NCBI GenBank assembly: GCA_963921825.1
Contig: OY997589.1
Span: 52,198,546-52,262,545 of the forward strand
DNA length: 64,000 nt
Direction of reading: 5' to 3'
From: Erodium maritimum
Lineage: Eukaryota > Streptophyta > Magnoliopsida > Geraniales > Geraniaceae
This document shows positions 60,388 to 64,000 of this stretch, piece after piece (positions within the stretch are counted from its first letter, which is position 1; each line of letters begins with the position of its first letter). Both the position numbers and the translations under genes were made by a program. The notes under the pieces were generated by a model. The model was not told the origin of the DNA. It was given only the letters and a program-made list of their open reading frames with translations, and searched no databases.

Positions 60388-62210
60388 TTGAAACAATATA
60401 GTCTTTCATCTAGACATATTGTAATATGTAAGAAACCAGGAGTAACAAAATGTTCTTTTTGTTCCTCAAGGGACTCCTATGGGCCTCTAGTTGTGTATAG
60501 GCATTGATATGACTAATAAAGTACCCAACGAATCGTGGAAAAACTCAATTCGAGACCATTTGGGCTTAAAACAAAATAGCCTCTCATCTAGACATACACC
60601 ATAATGTTTAAGAAATCAATAGGAGTAACAAATTGTTCTTTTTGTCCATTATAGGACTCATATGGGCTTCTAGTTGTGTATACAAATATATATTCCTATT
60701 AAAGTACCCCAACTACTGTGGGTACCCAATCCGAGACAATTTGGACTCCAAACAAGTTTTTTCTCTCATCTAGACGTACTATAGTATGTAAGAAATAAAT
60801 AGGAGTAACAAATTGTTCTTTTTGTCCCCCAAAGGACTCATATGGGCCTCTAGTTGTTTATACACATAGATATGCCTATTAAAGTACTCCCACAAACGTT
60901 GGGAACCCAAATCCGAGACTGTTTGTGATTGAAACAATATATTCTTTCATCTAGACATATTGTAATATGTAAGAAACCAAGAGTAACAAAATGTTCTTTT
61001 TGTTCCTCAAGGGACTCCTATGGGCCTCTAGTTGTGTATAGGCATTGATATGCCTAATAAAGTACCCAACGAATCGTGGAAAAACTCAATTCGAGACCAT
61101 TTGGGCTTAAAACAAAATAGCCTCTCATCTAGACATACACCATAATGTTTAAGAAGTCAATAGGAGTAAAAAATTGTTCTTTTTGTCCATTATAGGACTC
61201 ATATGGGCTTCTAGTGGTGTATACAAATAGATATTCCTATTAAAGTACCCCAACTACTGTGGGAACCCAATCTGAGACAATTTGGATTCCAAACAAGTTT
61301 TTCTCTCATCTAGACGTACTATAGTATTTAAGAAATAAATAGGAGTAAAAAATTGTTGTTTTTGTCCATCAAAGGACTCATATGGGCCTCTAGTTGTTTA
61401 TACACATAGATATGCCTATTAAAGTACTCCCACAAACCTTGGGAACCCAAATCCGAGACCGTTTGTGATTGAAACAATATAGTCTTTCATCTACACATAT
61501 TGTAATATGTAAGAAACCAGGAGTAACAAAATGTTCTTTTTGTTCCTCAAGGGACTCCTATGGGCCTCTAGTTGTGTATAGTCATTGATATGCATATTAA
61601 AGTTCCCCACCAACCGTGGAAAAACTAAATTCGAGACCATTTGGGCTTCAAACAAAATAGCCTCTCATCTAGACATACACCATAATGTTTAAGAAGTCAA
61701 TAGTAGTAAAAAATTGTTCTTTTTGTCCATTAAAGGACTCATATGGGCTTCTAAGTTGTGTATACAAATAGATATTCCTATTAAAGTAACCCAACTACTG
61801 TGGGAACCCAATCCGAGACAATTTTGACTCCAAAAAAGCTTTTCTCTCATCTAGACTTACTATATAAATAGGAGTAACAAATTGTTCTTTTTGTCCCTCA
61901 AAGAACTCATATGGGCCTCTAGTTGTTTATACACATAGATATGCCTATTAAAGTACTCCCACAAACCTTCGGAACCCAAATCCGAGACCGTTTGTGATTG
62001 AAATAATATAGTCTTTCATCTAGACATATTGTAATATATAAGAAACCAGGAGTAACAAAATGTTCTTTTTGTTCCTCAAGGGACTCCTATGGGCCTCTAG
62101 TTGTGTATAGGCATTGATATGCCTATTAAAGTTCCTCACCAACCGTGGAAAAAACTAGATAAGAGACCATTTGGGCTTCAAACAAAATAGCCTCTTATCT
62201 GGACATACAA
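60388..62210 (+). repeat. Centromere-type satellite, block 6
   Basis: Resumes the A monomer split at 44988. A monomers at about 60896, 61436 and 61968, B at about 60530, 61070, 61611 and 62149, C at about 60711, 61251 and 61797. The C monomer near 61860 is short by about 15 bp (CTTACTATATAAATAGG). The last B monomer stops matching at about 62208, where LTR-like sequence begins. Confidence 0.91.
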
Positions 62211-62213
62211 CAA

Positions 62214-64000
62214 TAACCTTCCCTAAAGACACGGACACGGATCAGGCTAGCCGAAGAATGCTCAAAACCTGCCGAGCCTCGTACGCGGTCAGGCCAGCCG
62301 AAGAATGCTCGTAACCTGCCGGGACCCGGTCACGGATCAGGCTAGCCGAAGAATGCTCATAACCTTTCAAGATCCGGACACGGAACAGGCTAGCCGAAGA
62401 ATGCTCAGAACCTGCCGAGGCTCGAGTTTGGTCAGGCCAGCCGAAGAATGCTCGTAACCTGCCAAAATCCACACCACTCCCCGACACACAGTCGGTTCGG
62501 GAAAGCACAACCACAAACACAGCAAGTTCAACAAACAGGCACTCAAGGCCACTCAAGACACCTCAACAGTAAACCTCGGACTCAACAGCCCCACAGGCAC
62601 TCACGGCCTCCCAAGACACCAAAATGACAATACGGGCTCTCATGGCCACCCAAGACTCAGCAATAACCAACACGGCTCTCAAGGCCACCAAACTCGACAA
62701 TGACCAACACGGGCTCTCACCCAACTCAACAACAATTAACACGGGCTCTCAAGGCCACCCAAACTCAACAACAATTAACACGGGCTCTCAAGGCCACCCA
62801 AACTCGACAATGACCAACACGGGCTCTCAAGGCCACCCAAACTCAACAACAATTAACACACAACAACCTCCGGCATAAACTATCCCTCCAACAGTCCTAA
62901 GATCGCTAGTTTCACAAACAACTTCCGGGCATGGTCATATGCCTCCAGTAAATCAATTAACGCTAAGTTCTCTGCTCCTACGACACTACTAAGTGTCACA
63001 TGCTTTTCTCTTAAACGCTACAATCCCACATCATGCAATTCCAATAATTACTACGATCCCGTATCATGCAATCCTAATATTCGCTAACCTACTCAACCCA
63101 CGACACCCCAGTGTCACATGCATTTCTACTGTTAACTTTCCCTAGTCAGGGCCGAGATCCGGCTACTTTTCCCTACCTCAACCGAAGAGCACCCGCTACG
63201 CTTCCTAGCTGCTGACGTTCTGGCTCGCTACCTCCGGGCTTCACTTCGATCGAAGCCGGACGCTAAAGATAACACGAAAGCCACAAATTAAACCCGGTTC
63301 CACTGTTAAGTTAAAGATTACGATTTGTCCAGTTTAAATCCGACATTTATCTTTTAAACTCGAGCGGGCTAAAAGCGGGGTCACGGCGAATCGGGTTTGG
63401 GTACCCGAGCACCGAAACCGGTGTATGCGAGGCACGGTCCCAATGCATGAATCCCGAGGTCTGATTCAGCGGTCCGCTTTTGTTCCTTTTTAAACCCAAA
63501 TAGCAGTCCATGTTAACTGGAGTTCCAGATTCGTTCAACTGCTCAAATTCTGTTTTAAAACCGTTTAACGTCTAGTTTAAACTTTTAGGTTCCCAACCGT
63601 AGTTAAAAGGGACGGTGGCGTGGCTCGGCGACGGGAAAACTGGACGATGGCGTGGCTTTGATTGAACGGAGGAGGTAAGGGTTCGAGGGGTCGGCCAACG
63701 GCGGCGGCGGCGACGCGAGCTGGAGAACGGCCTCAGATCCGGACGGCCGTCGGCGAGCCCTTCTCTTGCACGGCGAGGGCGGAGCGTGGCTGAGGGTTCT
63801 CCTCAGATCCAGACGAGCGCCGGCGAGCTCGAGCGAGGGAGAGGGAGACGGACGGCGCGCGTGGGGCTCGGATTGCAGGAGACGAAGAAGGACGGGCGAG
63901 GGGAAGCGGAGATGGAGGGCTCGGTGACGAAGTGGCGGCCGGAACACGGTGAGGGCGTGGTTCCTGTGAGGACGCAGAGAGGGAGGGTGTGGATCGAAGA
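62214..64000 (-). mobile_element. Partial Gypsy LTR, subfamily F2, running off the window
   Basis: Matches the minus-oriented F2 LTR at 13229-16481 from roughly 600 bp inside it onward: 48-bp units (62243-62470), CTCAAGGCCACCC repeats (62540-62860), ACGACACTACTAAGTGTCACA, GGGCCGAGATCCGGCTAC (about 63149), TCGATCGAAGCCGGACGCT, and the GC-rich region after 63600. The TGTCACGCCC end is not at the satellite junction, so the piece is incomplete there. The other end lies beyond the window, so a target duplication cannot be tested. Confidence 0.85.
62243..62470. repeat. ~48-bp minisatellite in partial F2 LTR
   Basis: Five units containing CAGGCTAGCCGAAGAATGCT and AACCTGCC, spaced 47-48 bp. It sits where the other LTRs of the group have their own 44-48-bp arrays. 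Confidence 0.87.

Noticed and set aside
1-62210. CRISPR array
   Set aside because: Repeats are ~180 bp, contiguous and without unique spacers, in a plant-type context; no cas genes.
13229-64000. Solo LTRs as ends of one very large element (for example 13229 with 62214, or 34744 with 17089)
   Set aside because: Each has its own matching target duplication (TTGTG, GAGAC, GATAT), and lengths and sequences differ, so they are separate insertions.

Overview
The window is repeat-rich nuclear DNA of a flowering plant, most likely a eudicot. The evidence is plant-type LTR retrotransposons primed by initiator-Met tRNA, a Mutator-like transposon, and a long array of ~180-bp satellite monomers. I see no rRNA, tRNA or confident host gene. 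It looks like a pericentromeric or centromeric satellite field. The sequence alone cannot show centromere function, and I cannot name the species.

The background is about 20 kb of tandem satellite in six blocks: 1-1058, 4063-13228, 16482-17088, 34244-34743, 38128-44988 and 60388 to about 62210. Three diverged monomers (A, B, C; ~180 bp each) repeat in the order A-B-C, giving a ~540-bp higher-order repeat. About 38 A monomers and roughly 110 monomers in all are present, always in the same orientation. Local variants include two A-B-C-C units (716 bp), a ~900-bp stretch repeated 1257 bp apart, and a longer duplication linking 1-5.7 kb with 8.8-10.9 kb.

Five insertions interrupt the array, each with clean target-site duplications (TSDs): a solo Gypsy LTR (1059-4062, TSD GATAT); a solo Gypsy LTR (13229-16481, TSD TTGTG); a two-LTR Gypsy element (17089-34243, TSD GAGAC) in which gag is seen but no pol, and which itself holds a Copia element (20603-29064, TSD AAAAC); a solo Gypsy LTR (34744-38127, TSD GATAT); and a Mutator-like element (44989-60387, 9-bp TSD TTGAAACAA) that holds a whole-looking Gypsy element (47237-58754, TSD TATGT). 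A sixth, partial LTR joins the satellite near 62210 and runs off the right edge.

All the Gypsy pieces belong to one Tekay/Del-like group with ~3-kb LTRs. There are two subfamilies, called F1 (1059, 47237) and F2 (13229, 17089, 34744, 62214). They share the R-U5 side of the LTR but differ in the U3 side. The relative order of events is: satellite amplification first; then the Mutator-like and LTR insertions; then the Copia insertion into the F2 element and the F1 insertion into the Mutator-like element. The last is the youngest, since I saw one difference between its two 3002-bp LTRs. The only long intact reading frame is the Gag-Pol frame of that element (minus strand, 50182-55089).
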